This document shows positions 13,001-28,000 of a stretch of DNA of 64,000 bases, one piece after another (position 1 is the stretch's first letter; each line of letters opens with the position of its first letter). This stretch comes from Taeniopygia guttata (lineage: Eukaryota; Chordata; Aves; Passeriformes; Estrildidae): positions 5,282,501 through 5,346,500 of the forward strand of contig NC_133050.1 in NCBI RefSeq assembly GCF_048771995.1, given 5' to 3'. Below the pieces are notes generated by a model that ran no database searches, was not told where the DNA came from, and saw only the letters and a program-made list of their open reading frames with translations. The position numbers and the translations under genes are program-made.

Positions 13001-16000
13001 AGTGAGAAGAGGCTTTGCTGCGCCACCCTTCTGTCCAAATGGCACGCCTTGCCTTGGGGACACTCACAGGGAACACGGCGGGCCCGTACTGGAAGGTGCT
13101 GGGGAGCCCTGGTACCCCTGTGTAGTATGGCAGACTGGTGTAACTGTAGCCAGGAGGCAGCGCCGGGTTCAGGAACGTCTGCTGCGTGGTGTGGTGAGTC
13201 TGCGTCTGGCTCTGCTGAGGCTGCGCCAGAGTTGTTGCAGGAGCGGGGGAAGAGGCATCACCACGGCCAAATTTTGTTAAGTCCCCTGAAACAAAGGAGG
13301 TGAGAGTGAAGAAGAGATGTTAGATCCTGGCCCATTTCAACTCAGCCCAAAGGTGATCCAGTCTTCTGATAAACAGTGACTTCAATCACACCCCCTCCCT
13401 CCCACCTCCCGCCAGTGCCAAGGACTGTGGTCCTCAGACTTTTGCACACTGATAAGGTGAAGCTGTTAATTGCTCCTTGGCCCTAACAGGACCTACAGAG
13501 GCAGAGGGAAGCCACAATAGCTAAGCCCAGAGTCTGGCACTGGATAAACCTGCGAGCACAGTCTGATGCTAGAGCTGTCCCTCATCCAGCTCCATGCACC
13601 ACCAGCAGGACTGAACACAACCCAGGTCCTTGGCTGGGCTGTGCAGGGCTTGGCTGCAGGGCTGGGGGAAGTTCCCTGCTCTGATCTTGATGAGCACTCG
13701 TGTGGCTCTTCCATGCAAACACTCTCAATTCAGAGCTCACATAGTTCAAAGCTCATAGAGCTCTTTCAGCCTCAGCTGGGCAAAAGCACTTCCACACAAA
13801 CCAGCTCCTGCCAAAGCTGAGGAGAAGTGCTGCTGGAAAAAGACTGAACCTCCAAGTGCAGCAATTCCTAAAGCACGTGAAAGCTCAGCACAATCACTGC
13901 CCACTGCAGACTGGCAGTGCATTAATGCACTCACCAAGGTCACTGCGAGGTCATGCACTCCACTGGGTGCTTGGGTTGAGTTTGACAGGTCTCAAATTTC
14001 TCACTTGCTTTCTCCATGAGACTGTCCCATAGAAAAAAATTAATTTCTCCATATTTTGTGTTTATTTCTATTTTTACTCTCAGTGCTTGAGAAGCGCTGC
14101 TTACCATCTGCCTCACAACCACCTGGAAAGCAGTCCCTCAGTTGTAGGCCTTGAAGAATCTTTCAGCCTTTCCTCACTCCCTTTCCAACTGCCCCATTAA
14201 ATCCTACTTGCCCACCTCTTCCCAGTATCAGACCTCAACACAACCAGATGCTCAAAGGCCAGGATTTAGCTGTGAGAAGCATGCTCCAAACCAAAAGAGG
14301 TGCAGGAGGCATAGTGCAGGTGCAGAGGTAGCTCCAGTGGACAAAGACACAGGACACTAGTAGAAGCAGCACAAACCCTGATAGGATGGGAATCAGAGCA
14401 GTCTTTTTCCCTACCAGAGTATGGATTGCTGCTCAGGCTGCCATCTCTTCCAGTCAGTGGTGTGGTGGGTGTAGGGAATGGGATGCTGTAGTAATCCTGA
14501 TGAATAAAAACAAAAGAAGACATTTTATCAGCTCTGTCCAAAGTGCAAAGCAGTATATTTGGGAGAGAGGAATTTCTGTACTGTAGCTGCAAGATATGTC
14601 TGAGTATTGCAGTCCAACCAGCCACTTCTAGGCTGATCATGACCTATGGCAGCCCCAGGTTTTTGTAGCATGTACCATCCCCCTCATCTGGCTATTAGAA
14701 GAACCAGATAAGGTCTACTGGTATGCCGCTCTTAAACAGGCTGGACTTTCCCCCCCTCTTCACAATAAAACGGACATGTCCCGTTGCTAAATAAAGCCCA
14801 TTCTCATCAGGTATTTAGTCACTGGCTCTGTCACGGATCAGAGGTGAATCTCTATAATAGCCCTTGTGTTGTAACACGTGCTCCTTGGCTCCACAACGGA
14901 TACTGCTGGATGAGTAATGCATGCTGGCAACTCCCCACGTGCCAAGGAGCAACTGATAACTCCTCACTGCTGCAATGGAGAGGTGCATCCACTCAGCACA
15001 CCACTGTGCCAGCTCTTCAGCTGACTTATCTCTACCCAAGCAGCACCAGTGAAGTGGTGTGCCCTTGTCATTCTGCAGTACTCACCAATGGGAATCTCGT
15101 CTGGAGCATTTGCAAGTCATCATATCCATACACCTGTGGCTAGAAAAAGAGCCAGAGATGACACTGGGGACATGGACGACATAAGGACACCCAATTTTAG
15201 ATTAAACATTTAGATAAACATAAGAGAAAGCCAGAAGTAGCTGGTCAGCAGCCACAGAAACCACCAGGTGCAGGCAGCCAGAGCCTTGAGACAGGTTGAT
15301 GCTGCCAGAAGTCTCTGGGAATTGTTCAAAGGAAAGTGCTCCAGACCATAAAGCCACTCAACAGTTTTTCTCTGGGAATCATCTCAGAACTGAAATCTGT
15401 CCTCACCTTTAGGAGAGGGTATGACACACACCCCTAGACTTTGTGGCTGTTGCTACCCTTGCCCTGACTGCCCTTTGTCACACCGTATTTCTAACACAGC
15501 TCTGAGCTTCCACACACTGTGCTCTGCCCAAGGACTCTTAAAAGGCTGGAGAGGCTGCAGAGAACAGGCACGTAGACTCTGCCCTTGGGTGATCACAACA
15601 CACACTTACCCCCACAGGCACATGGAAATAATGGAAAAAAACCCAGCAGGTCCAAACTCTGCCTGTCCAAGGCAGTCTTGCTGGGCTGTGTCACAGTTTT
15701 TTGTTTCCCCACTGTGCTACATCCCTCCCTGCTGCAGAGGGGGCTGGGAGGGACCTGTTGGCATGACACACACACTACAAAGTTCCACTCACCGGATAGG
15801 CATGTAGCAACCCCGGAGCCATGATGTATGGATTAGGCAACAACGGTGGGACTCCAGGAGGGAGATTGGGGGGGGCTTTTCCTGAAAAAGGAGGAGAAAG
15901 GAAAATTCCACAGTGAAGCAAACAGCAGAAGCTTGTTCTCTTAGCTGTCACATCCTTCTCTGGTACAGCAGTATCCAGGAAAGTACCTGATGTGGTTGCA

Positions 16001-19000
16001 ACAGAGCTGCGAGTCGAGGCCGTCACTGTGGAGTTGCTGCTGAGGCTGAGGCCCAGGCTGCTGACACTGCTGAGGCTGGATGAAACGCTGACAACCGGTG
16101 GGGCAGCTGACACCGTGCTGGAGGAGGTGGAGAAAGTACTAGCAGAAGAATGGAGGCTTGCTTCACTCTCCACACTTGTGTGCTGTGGAAGGAAGGAAGG
16201 AAGCAGAGTCAGGGGATCAGGCAGATGGAACCAAGTGCACAGCTACCACAGGGCATTTGCTACACAGAACATCATGCACCTCTGTCTGCTTCTGGATACT
16301 TCTGCAGTGAGCCTGGCTTAAGTCCAAAGTCCTGACAGCAGCCAATCCCTAACACTTACAGACCTCTCTCATGGTTACATCCCGACACATCTGTCCAATG
16401 AGCGGAACAGAGCTTGACACCACCTTTGCAGCAGGGTGATTTATTCTGCTGCAAAAGCCAGTACCCAGGAACTGTACTGCAAGAGCTCCAGCAGCAGAGA
16501 TATTTGGTTCCACTGTATCAGCTACCAGCTTGCTCTGACATGTGGCTGTGACTCTGCAGCACCTTCAAAGGTTACTACAGGCTCAAAAGAAGGCACTGCT
16601 CAGTCAGAAACAGGCAGGGTGTCAACAGCCTTGAGCCACTGGTGCACAGACAGTGTTGTGACATTACCCCCGTTGTCTCTCTCCACGCAACATCCAAACT
16701 CCAGCAGGACAGCCACAGCCTGGCAGCTCCTGTCACAACTGCAACCCCAAGGTCAGCCCCCCAGCAGACCCTGCCAAGCAGAGCAGAAACAGGGTACACA
16801 GTGAGAGATCATACCCAGACTCACCAGAAGGGTTGAAGTTGATGTTCGCCCAGAGGATGTGGATGAGGACAGACTGTTCTGCTGGGTGGGTAATGCACTG
16901 ACAGGAAGAGAAATAAAACGTTGTCAGACCAAGGTGAGAGAGCCAACATCAGTAGCAACAACCCATTTCCCATCTGCTTGAATGGGATGAGTCATCTTAG
17001 TCTTCCTCACTGCATGAGACAGACTCTGATGTCTGCTATAGATTTCTGGTTCTTCAGAAATCCACCCCTTCCACTCACTCACCTGCTGAGCTGGGCAGTG
17101 GTTGTACTGGGGAGCTCCTCGCTGTGGCTCAGGCTGCTCAGAGCTGTTGAGTGCTGGCTGGCTGTTGTCAGCAAGGACGTTGCAGACACCCCATCGTTGA
17201 GAGGTGCAATACTGGGAGCAGAGGGGGAGTCGGATTTCACCGCAGGGCCCGTAGCACCTGAGAACAAAGCTTTGGGTTAAGGGCAGTTACTGGCAACTTC
17301 CAGAGGGTAACACAAGGGCAAGCATCAGCAAGTGCTCAGCTAGAGGAGCTGGGAGATTTGGGGCTTCCCTCAGTGCTGCCAAACAGATATACATCTCACT
17401 TTACCCCAATACTACCACTGGCTCTGCAAAGAGCTTCAAGGCCTACAGATGAAATGCCTTCCACACACAAAGAAGAGTAAGTTATTCTCATAGGTGACCC
17501 TTCAAGGATCTCAAGGATCAGCAGAAAGCTGAATGTTTTGAGGCAAACAAATAATCTGAATGGCAGCAATTAGTCCAGCAAAGAAAAAACTTGCTATCAG
17601 CACAGATAAAGCTTCTAATTCAAAGCAGAGAACATGAGCACAAGAGATAAAGGACACCCGCCGTACTGGCAAGACTCTTACCTTCAACAGCCTGTGTGGT
17701 TTGTAATGGCGTGGGTTGTACAGAACTGAAACCATTCTGAGGAAGAAGAGAAAAAAGGAGTACTGGGCATTATAGCTGCACATTTTCAGAGGCAGAGCCA
17801 GTGTCACCTCTCTCTCACACTCTCTTGCACAGTTATGAAAAGGTCCTGCTACCAGGATGTGTCACCAGTCCCAAGGTCTAGCCCCATGCCAGCACAGTCC
17901 CCAGTGGTATATTAGAGAAATCAGTGCAAGAAGTTTCTCTGCTGCTGGTAGTTAAGACTGCCTCAACATTCTCAATCCGAGTTCATTAGCCAAACATAAC
18001 ATTACTGAACTGGTGTGCAGCATACAATAACCAAATCCATAACACAAAATTCTTTGTGTGCGTGCCCCTCTCTAGCAGGGTAACTCTTCATGACACAACA
18101 CATGCCCTGCAATCAGCCTGACTGCTGTTAACCCCAGTGATCCAGACCCAGGCACAAAACAGCAGCCAGAAGACAGTTCTCATTAGAGCCCACCAGCCAC
18201 ACAGTGAGGCTGAAGGATCACAGAACCATTTGATAAGCCATTCAGCTTTCCCCAAGACACTTCACAGGTGAGGCTCACTCAGCACAATGGGTGAGCAAAG
18301 CTGTTCTCTTACCTTAGCCTGGGTCAGATCTTTCTGGGGCGAAGAGGAGATAGAATTTGGGTATCGCCTCGTCTGGGTGGATCTCTGTTCGTACAGTGGT
18401 CCCTGAGCACTGTTCTGGGAGGTAAATGTTGCTGTCTGTATTGTGCCACTCTGGTAACCAGACTCCTGGCTTTGATTGGACGAAATTGTGGATGAAGATT
18501 CACTGCAAAAGGGAAAAAAAAAAGTGTTCCTCCATTTTCCTCTAAAACAGCCCTGCTGTAAGCTGCTGGCTGAGACTAGACTCTTCACTTCAAATACTCA
18601 AGATAAAAAGCCCCAAGCATCAGTATAAAGGCACCACACGAAGCAGCCAAGCTAAGAAACATGCCCAGAGAGCAGGGCTGGACATGGACACCCAGCTGCA
18701 GCCTTGCCTCACACACTGCTGTGCCTGAGGCAACCCTTCAGAGCTGCCACCACTCAGGTCCCAGTACTCGAAGGACTGGCCATAAGGATCAGCCCAACAG
18801 AAGACAAACCATCACCAAAGATACTCCTACCCCACTGTGTCCCAGTTTGCCAGGCAAAAAGGACAAAGCACTCAGAATCTGTTCACCAAAAACATGGAGC
18901 AGTTGTGCTGGGGATTCCCCCTCTACATTTTCAACAACACAATTTAAGGGTAGCAGAAAAACTGTTACTGTGCAAGTACTGCAGGCCAAAGAGGCACAGA

Positions 19001-22000
19001 GCTGCCCAATGAGTCTGCTGGCAACTTGTGCTTTGCTGTTGCATACATTGTCCCCCCTTTGTGACCAAAGCACAGTCAGAAAGGGTCTACTAGTATGCAC
19101 GACAACTCCAGTCCAGAGGATCAGCCAACTTCCACAGCTGCCTGCTTGGATGAGCAGGGTGCTGGCGCTCACCTGGCCGAGCTGGTGTAGAGGCTGCTCT
19201 GAGACTGGCTAACGGCGGCGCTGGTTGTGGGCGTCGATTCATACTCCGCCAGAACAGGCTCTGAACCAAACTGTAACGCCCCAAACTGCAGGTTTAGCCC
19301 TGAGATATCTGACGAGCCAGGCATTTCCACCGCAAGTGCAGGAATCTGCAAGGGAGGAACAACAGAACAGGTCAATCATTCTCTGTGATTAGCCCAGAGA
19401 ATGACTTTATTACCCTCGTTTCCCTGCACACAATGGCAGTTAAAGGCTTGCAGCCCCTGAATTACACTGTTCAACCCAGGCAGGCACACAACTCCATCAT
19501 CCCCACAAACACTCAGTGCTAGCAACAGGGAGGCAAAGCCCAGACCTGCCCTCAGCAGCCCAAATGGCCGTTACTGCAGTTCTAACAAAACCCAATGTCT
19601 CCTTCCCCACCACTGCTCTGCACCTTTGATGTTAATGATGCTTTTTTCTTTTGCTGCTTGAGCTTCTGCTGTGCTGGCTGGGGACTTGAGGACTGGTTAT
19701 CCGAGGACCCTGGAGACATCTGGGGAACTGGATTGGTTTTGCTGGGCAGTGGTGAGGATGGAGGTGCCGGCGTGGTCGTGGAGGCAGTCACCACAGGCTG
19801 CTTCTCCTGCATGAACACTTCTATCATGGTTGAAGTTGATGTGAAGCCCTGACGCTTGGTGAAGGGACTATGCACAGAAGAGTCTGTTGGGTTCTTGAGA
19901 TCTATGGGACAAGACAGAAGGGTTTGTTTCCTTAAAAAGAAATAAAATTCTGATGCTTACCAAGAAAAAGAAACCCTTTTTATGTTTCATCCTGAAGCTT
20001 GTCAGAGAGCAGAAAACTTAAGCATCTCTGCTCCCAGCCTCACATTCTCACTACCATCAATGCCAAGCCTTTTTAAGCCCTTCTTCCCTCAGTTGCTTCC
20101 ACCATCCCTACAGGACAAAGTCAGCTTGCATGGCAGAAGTGCTCCATTCTCCAAGAAAAGCTGGGCTCCAGAGTCCCTCATGTGGAGACACTGCATGTCA
20201 GAGTCCTGCAGGCCACTTCCTTCCATCTGTTATCAGTCCTGCATTCCCTGCCTCACCCATCTCCTGCAGGGACTAGGAATCCTCAAGTAACATCACTGTC
20301 TGGGGCTGCCTAGCCTCAGGTCTTTGCACCACCTTCCTCATCTGACTAAGCCTTTCCACAGTTTATTCAAAATCAATTCCTAGTCTCTGTGACTGTCCTC
20401 TGAGGCTTCTTGTCTGAGAAGATCAGAAGCTGCCAACACTGACTGTCACTAGGACAGAGCTCAATTTTTCTTCAGCTTAGATTTGAACCAGAGCCATTTC
20501 CCTATTAAAAGCACAAGCTGAAGGAAATGACACCAGCACTCAACCACACCAAAACTCAGCTTCTCATCTGAAAAGAGCCTCTCAATTCCTGTTTATTCCC
20601 TCATGCCAGCCTAGTGATAAGAGTTACTTCTTGGCATTTAAGAGCAAATCCCCTTAAAAGATAGTAGGAGTTCAGCAGGGAGAAGTGCTTGTATTTGGGA
20701 GCTATTTTCCAGAGGTGCCCTTTCAGAACTTTTTCTGGCACAGCTTTACACTGGGAAGTAGTTCTGCACACTGAGAGGCTCAGGAACACCAGATCCCTGG
20801 CCCTGAAACTGTCTGGAATGACAGATTCAACCGTTCCAAGTATAAAAAGAACGGGGAGAGACTCACACAGAATATTACATTTTAGTCTCACTCACAGCTC
20901 TCTTAATTTTTCCAGCTCAGCTAAATTGGTTGTGAACTTGCGAACAGATCCTCTGCTGAATCCCTCCCACCCTGCTCCCAGTGTGCCCCTGCAGATCTGG
21001 GGAAACACATTCCCTCCCCTCCGGGGAGCCGCGCTGCCTCTCTTACCGTACTGCACCAGAGACGAGGTCTGTGTGGTGGATCCCATGTCCCAGGAAGCAG
21101 CAGTGGTGCTCCCAGCAGGCTGGGTGTGCTGAGCTGCCAGCTGAGCCAGTGCCTGGGCTGTCTTGAACTGCTCCAGGAACTGCGACCCTGTGGTACTGCT
21201 GCCTTTGGCCTCCCCGACATCTCCAAACCCTTTCCCCAACATGCTCACCTGCAATTTCAGCAAGGACATAAAAGTCAGTATCTCCCATGGCTTGGAACTT
21301 GGCTCAGAGGACATCTCTGAACATCAGCCCAAATGCACTGTACCCTGCTTCTTCTGACTGGGTGCCTCAGCTCAACACTCCTGAGCTCTGAACGCACACA
21401 CACTGCTGGCAGGAAGGGCTCGTGCTCCTTTCCCAGCTCAGCTCAACACTCTTGAGCTCTGAACGCACACACACTGCTGGCTGGAAGGGCTCGTGCTCCT
21501 TTCCCAGCCTCCAGCGTGTGTGAACACAGGCATGCTCATCTCTTGCCAACCCATGCCATGGTACAGTGTCACAGGGGGTTACAAAGGGAGTTAACAGACA
21601 GGATCGTAAAAAACATACTGAATTATTCTCATGCATTCAGTTCCACTAAAAGAAAAACACCAGGAAACCTTGGCTTTATAGTTAATGTGGTTTTGAAAAT
21701 CTTTCCTCAATTATCTCACCATTTAGTAAACAAATTTTATTTCTTTTTGCTGAAGTTACACAAAGCAGCATCTGCCCAAGTCTGTGCACATCCCTGACTC
21801 AATGTCTCCTTCCTTCTCCTGTCAGTGGGTGCCAGCATTCCACCCCACACCAGTTCCCAACCAGCTCTGTTTCTCAAACTGTTGGAATTGCAAGCCCTGG
21901 CCCAAAAGAGCTTTTCCTTTCCTTTAAGCAGGAATGAAGCATGTGTTGCAAATCTGACAAAGGCAGCACGGGAGGAATTATCACAATTATTTCAAATGGA

Positions 22001-25000
22001 GCAATGAACTTCAGGCCACTGCTTTTAAAGCAGACTAGCAAATTATTTCACTCCACCAGTCCCCAGCAGCGAGCATCAGGACTGTATTTCCTATACTACC
22101 CAAACAGATACAACAACAGGAGATAAAAGAAACCTCAGGCAAACACCCACTGGCAGAGACCAGCATTTCCTTACCATGCTGTGGTGAGAGAAGGAGTTTC
22201 CAGAGGCAGGCTGGGATAAAGCACTCTGTTTAGAATTGCTGAACACCAGTGGCTGCGCCAGGGAAGGAGTCTGGGATGACTCCAGGTTTGTTGACTCATT
22301 CTCCATAGAAGAGGGTGTCTTTCCTAGCAGGACTGCGAGATCAATTCTGGGTAGACAAAGACCCACTGAGGTTACCAGAAGCTCCCACTTCCATGAGAAC
22401 AGTATTCCCCCTCAAACCTCACAGCTTTTATTTTACAAATTGAAGGAACCTGCAGAATGCTAACTCAGGACTGCCAGCAGCAGCCTCAAAAAGACAGACT
22501 GATCAAGCAAGACCCTACATGGCCTTTGCTTTGAAATCACGTTTTACATTGATTTAACACAGCAAAATGCCCCCAAAGCTGAAGAACCAGCAACAGAGCC
22601 CAGGAAAATTCTAATCCAGGATTAGGACCCAGTAACTCCCAGTCAACTCTTCCATTTAAATCCACCCCATCTCATTCAGAGCTGCTGCATTTTAGCTAGC
22701 TAGTAAGGTTTAGTTGAAGATGCCAAATTGCTCTGAGACTCATGTGCCACCTTTCCAGGTAAACAGCATCACCATGGGCTCTCACCTTTGTCCAGCTGTG
22801 ATTGTCACATTCTCAGCAGGCAGAGGCACTGAAGACACATTGGAGGCTGTGAAGATCTTTGTCTCTGACAGCTAAAAGATAAAAAAAGAAAAAAAAATCC
22901 AAAAGTGAGAGCAGCACCTCATAACAGTGCCTATGACACAAAGCACATGAATATCTGAGACAAACAACCACAGAAAAACTCAAAAAATTCAAGTGCTTAT
23001 ACTGAAACTTCTCCAGCATTTGGCTTCCATCAGAATCAGTTTCTATTTCTTTTGTTTCTTCTCAGGCAAGCACACAAGTCATCTGCCAGCGGAAAAAAAA
23101 ACTTCTCAAATGCTTCTACAAATTTCCCATAGTCTACAAGTTCCCTAGGTCTGCACTAGGACTTTGGGGTGTTGCTCTGAGTCAATGGCATGCAGCACAG
23201 ACCTGCAAAAGCCCCCACTCAGTAGGTGCAAGCACTGGTAACAAAGTCAAAGAGAAACTTCGGATCCATAGCTAAGCTTCCAGTGATCTGGGCTCACTTG
23301 GATGATCTGACCAACAGATCAACTATGGAAAGGAAAATAATATTGCCCAAAATCTGCTGGAGGTTAGTGATGACCTGTGAAACATGGCCTGAAACATATC
23401 TGAACATGAACAGCTTCTATTCCAGACTGAGGAGCTGCTACAAACTGAACTGCCAGAGTTTAAGTGTAAATCCAGAACTCCTGGGAGCATCTCACACATA
23501 CTAAGAGTAAGAAAAGCTCTTAGAAACTCTCTTCTAGCAGAGACCTGACTGAACAAAGGAAAGCTGCTCATATCTCTGAACACAGCAGCAGTGCTTCCCC
23601 CAGGCGGTGCCTGGCAAACAAATGCTTGCTGTGCTTGCCCATTCTGTCAGCTGAGCCAAAATGAGCACACAAAGCTAACAATCACACTAAAATGTCCAAC
23701 TCTGCTCCCATCTGCAAGAAGAGAAGTCCTTCCTTGATTCAGAGAGGGACTGAAGCCCATTTCAGAAGAAACTTATAGACAGGCATTAACAAAAGGTGCT
23801 AACAATGTCCACTCTCTCCTGAAGGAAACAAGGGTGACACAAGGTGGTGAGACACACCAAAGAGCATGTCAGAAAGTAAAGTCAAGAGTTTCGTTTCCAT
23901 TCAAATCACAAGGACCAGCAGAGGCACATGATGTGCATGACAACATGAAACTGCTGCTGGTGTGATCGAAGGCAAACCTTCCCCAACTGCCACACCACCA
24001 GGGGAGGGGAGCAAGAGGCCTGTGTGGAGTCAGGCCAGTTTTTGGAAGAATTTCATCTTGCAGTTACAGGAAATGAGAGGACCAGCCTCAATGCCCCAGG
24101 AGATCTCTTCCTGTCTCGGGCTCCTATGACAAGCTCTATAACACATATCCTGTAGAAGATGCAACAATTACTTATTCATCATCACAGCTCCTGGGCTCGG
24201 AGCCTGCCTGGGGTTCCATCCACAGTTTGGGGAGGATGGGCTTTGAGCTCCCCTGGCAGCTCTGTGTGTACAGACAGGACAGCAGCCTGCTGGCAGATGC
24301 ACAGAGAGATGGGTTCAGAAAATACCTACATCTTCATTCCAGTCCTCCGTGCCCCATTCTTCTGTCGCTGCCCTCCATGCACCTATAAGGACAACAACAG
24401 GTACAGAAGTTATGCATGCATCAAAGCTCCGTGTCCAACAGCTGGGGGAGCACTGGGGAGCTTTGCAGGCAGCCAGGAGGATTTCTATTTGCCAATCAGA
24501 CAAGTTAAAGCAGTCAATCTCAACCCAGGCTTTATGGTCAAGGTACTGTGATGGGATTGCCTCTGCCTTGCTGGTGCAGGCTGGGATGAAAAAGAGGAAC
24601 TGCTGGGCTGGCAGCACATCATCCCAACACCCAAAAGGGAAGCTGAGCTCTGCAAGGAAGCCCCAGCATTGTCCCCAACCTCCTTGTGCCATTTTCCTGG
24701 CTTCCCCTTGTACTGCAGTAGCTGTAGGTTTGTGCACCTGCAAGCAGTGTTACCCCAGCAGCTCCTCCCTCTTGGGCTTCCTGACAGCTCTGGCACAGAA
24801 TCTCACCATATAGGTAAATCTCAAGTTTCTATAAAACTTAAGGATAACTGAGCCATTCCCATGGTTCATCTTCCATCCCACCAGGAAAAAAAAAAAAAAA
24901 AAAAGTCTTGAAACCTCAGTGCTCCAGAACCTCCTGTGCTTAGGCAAATGGGATTCAGAAAAAATTTAGGGGATTCCTGCATTTTCCATGACCAGTTTCA

Positions 25001-28000
25001 GAGATATGCTCAAAGAGTGCAGCTTGAAGTACCAGGGAGAAAAGCAGGAAACCTCAGCTGCAATCCAACACAGCACAATTTAGGTGAGCAAAATTTACCA
25101 GAAAAGAGTTTTTCCTGGCTGCATTTTCAACTTGTTCCAATCCTTGCTTCCATCACAGTTTAATCTCTGCACTTTGAATATTATGTGTCAGTTTCAGATT
25201 CCATTTACCAACCAAAATTTGGTTTGGGAAGAGAGCAGGAGCTTTCACATCCCCATAAACCTCAGAGCATAAAGCCTAAAGCCAGTCTCATTTTGTGCAG
25301 CTTATTTATTTTCAGTCCACACAAACCAGATGAAGAAAACTTGAGAGCACCAACAGGGTTAATCCTGAAGACACTTACTGGATGGAACAAGCTGGTATCA
25401 GCCCTTTTACATCATAAAACAAAGTGTGTGGGGAAGGAGAACATTCTGAGTTCTGCAGGACACAGATCTCCCCATATAGACTTCACTTGTGTATTTAAAC
25501 AACCACATGTCTAGACTTGGGGGATCTAGTGCATGAAATAAGTATCAATGAATTAGTCTTTTTTCATTGCTTTTTTGTCTTGCTTGATGAATTGAGCCAA
25601 TTGAAGAAGTCTCCCAGGATTTACCTTTTTATATATTCAAGTCTGAAATACAGATATTAATACAACAATACTTGCCAGAGTGCCAGAAGTCTTAAGGCAC
25701 GCTACCCCTTCCTCCACAGACAGAACCATCAACACATTCAATGCAAAACTCATCTGCAGTTTAGAAACCTAAATTCCCACAATCCTTAGATTTTTGGTGC
25801 CCTCACAGCAGTAGTGGGAAGGCTGCTTTCCAAATTTTCATGGATCAGAAAGATCCCTCTATCCCAAGCCTGACCCAAGAGGTGAAGTGGGAGCTGGATG
25901 TACCTGCAGCTGGCCCAGAGAGCAGGAAGACAGGAGAGCTCCCCAAGAGCTTGTGCATGCAGAACATAACATGGGGCTCTTATGTCTTGCTTGTTTGGGG
26001 AAAATCAGAAAAGAAAAGCAGCACTAAAAGCAGAAGGAAACCCTGCAGATGAAGAACAGCCATTGACAGGGCTTTCCCAGCAAGTCTACTCCTCAGGTTA
26101 TCAGACACTGACTCAGCATGGCTCGAGCTCCCCACACACAAAGGGGCAGATGGAGAATCAAAGACCTGCGATGGATTCACCAGGAGCACTCCAGAAAGCT
26201 CCAACCAGCACAGCATGGGAAGCTTTTTTAAAGAAACCAACAGCATCACTCTCCATCAAGCTCTTCCAAAGGGGAGAGCTGCACCACAAGCAATACCCTG
26301 AGCATTCTAACACCATTTCAGAAGGGTGGTCTTCTGAACAGCAAGCCTTCCTCTGCTTTCAGAAAGCCCTTCAGAAAGCTGCTGGTCTTTAAGTGCCTCA
26401 AAACAAGAAAAGGCGGAAAAATAAAATTAAGCCAACAACATGTGAAAATATGAAGGTGGTGAAGGAAAAATATCGCATTGTGTCTCCAAGTTTTTCAAAT
26501 CTCTCCCCAAATACACTCTCTCTTCATTTTAAACTGGGAGATAACCACCCAGCTTGCTCCTCCCACAGCCCAGCAGGCAGTCTGCTGCCACTCAAGGACT
26601 GGATGCAGGCTTGTCACCCTGCACTAGGAAGGCAACACACCCAAAGGCCCCCACTCTGCACCTACAAGGAGCGTTAATCCAAACAAAGCCAAAGGGCAGC
26701 AAAATCACAATGGCAGTGCTGGAGCAGATGGCCTTGTGCTGCCTGTGGAAGTTAAAGATTAACCTGGAATGCTCCAACACAGCAGAAGCAAAACATGTAT
26801 GTCTGCCTGCTTTCAGGCCCTTGCATGAGAGACTCCTCGGCCTCAACACTTCTCCTCCTGCCCTGACCTTCAAGAGTCAAGTGGCAAGTTTTTCTGGAAG
26901 GTCCCTTAGCCTCAACTTCAAAATCTCAGGTTAGATGGAGGAGACAAACCAGATGTTTGCCTTATTGCGGACACAATGGAATTCTGTGGATGTAAGGCAA
27001 ACTGCATCCCCTCGTGGGCATCTCTTGGCCTCATAAGGATAATGGTATATGAGCAGGAAATAAAGTGGCCAGGCACAGAGCAGCTCTGCCATCAAGCATC
27101 CCTGTCATCTCAAAACCCACCGTCATCTTCAACTGCAGGGAGGTGAAGAGGAGCAGCCAGGCAGGCTGAGCATGCCAGAGCAGCCAGTGAGCACTGCTCA
27201 CCCAGCAGCAGCCAAAAGCAGAGGACAAGCACAGAGAGAGCTCAGCCAGAGCAGCTGCCCTGGCAGCAGTGGTGTGACCCTCAGCAGGAGCAGCAGCGAG
27301 GCCAGAGGAGGCACAGGGACCACAGCAAGTGACAGCTTTGGGGATGTGAGGCACAGGGAGTATGACTGAGCTGCCTCACACTTCCTGCCCTCAGGTGCCA
27401 CACTCTGCCACCAGCGCTGTGGACACAGAGCTGCTCTGAACATCCAGAAGCAATGGCTTAAATTTTGCATAATCCACAGGAATTGGTGTTAGCTTCTCCC
27501 AATTTACATTCAAGGTCTCAAGGTTAGTAAAAGCACAGTCAGAACAAATGTCAAATATTAATTAAAATGAACAAATTAAGAGAGAAGAATGACATATCCA
27601 CAGATATTTCAGATTTTTTTTAAAAAGCTATAAAGTAAAGGTATCCGGGGCAGTTAGTGCACCTGGATGTATCGTACCAGGAGCAGTGTCAAATTTTCGG
27701 GGATAATTTGACCCCTCACCCCCAATGAAATCAAGTCCTGAAACAAAAAAAAAAGAAAAGAAAAACAACCAGTGAAATTTTGACTTTAAAAAGTGTAGGC
27801 GAGTTTCATTGCCCCCATGTACACCAGTCACATTGTACCTGTGGATATTATTAATTTAAAGAGGTGCCTGTGGCTACTAAACTGGAAACAAAACAACCAC
27901 ACACAACACAGGTGACCAGTGGTGTTGCACAATAAACTTTACAGCTGTGTTGTAGTACTAGACCAAATCTGAGTTGTTCATCAGAAAAATCTTCAGTTCT

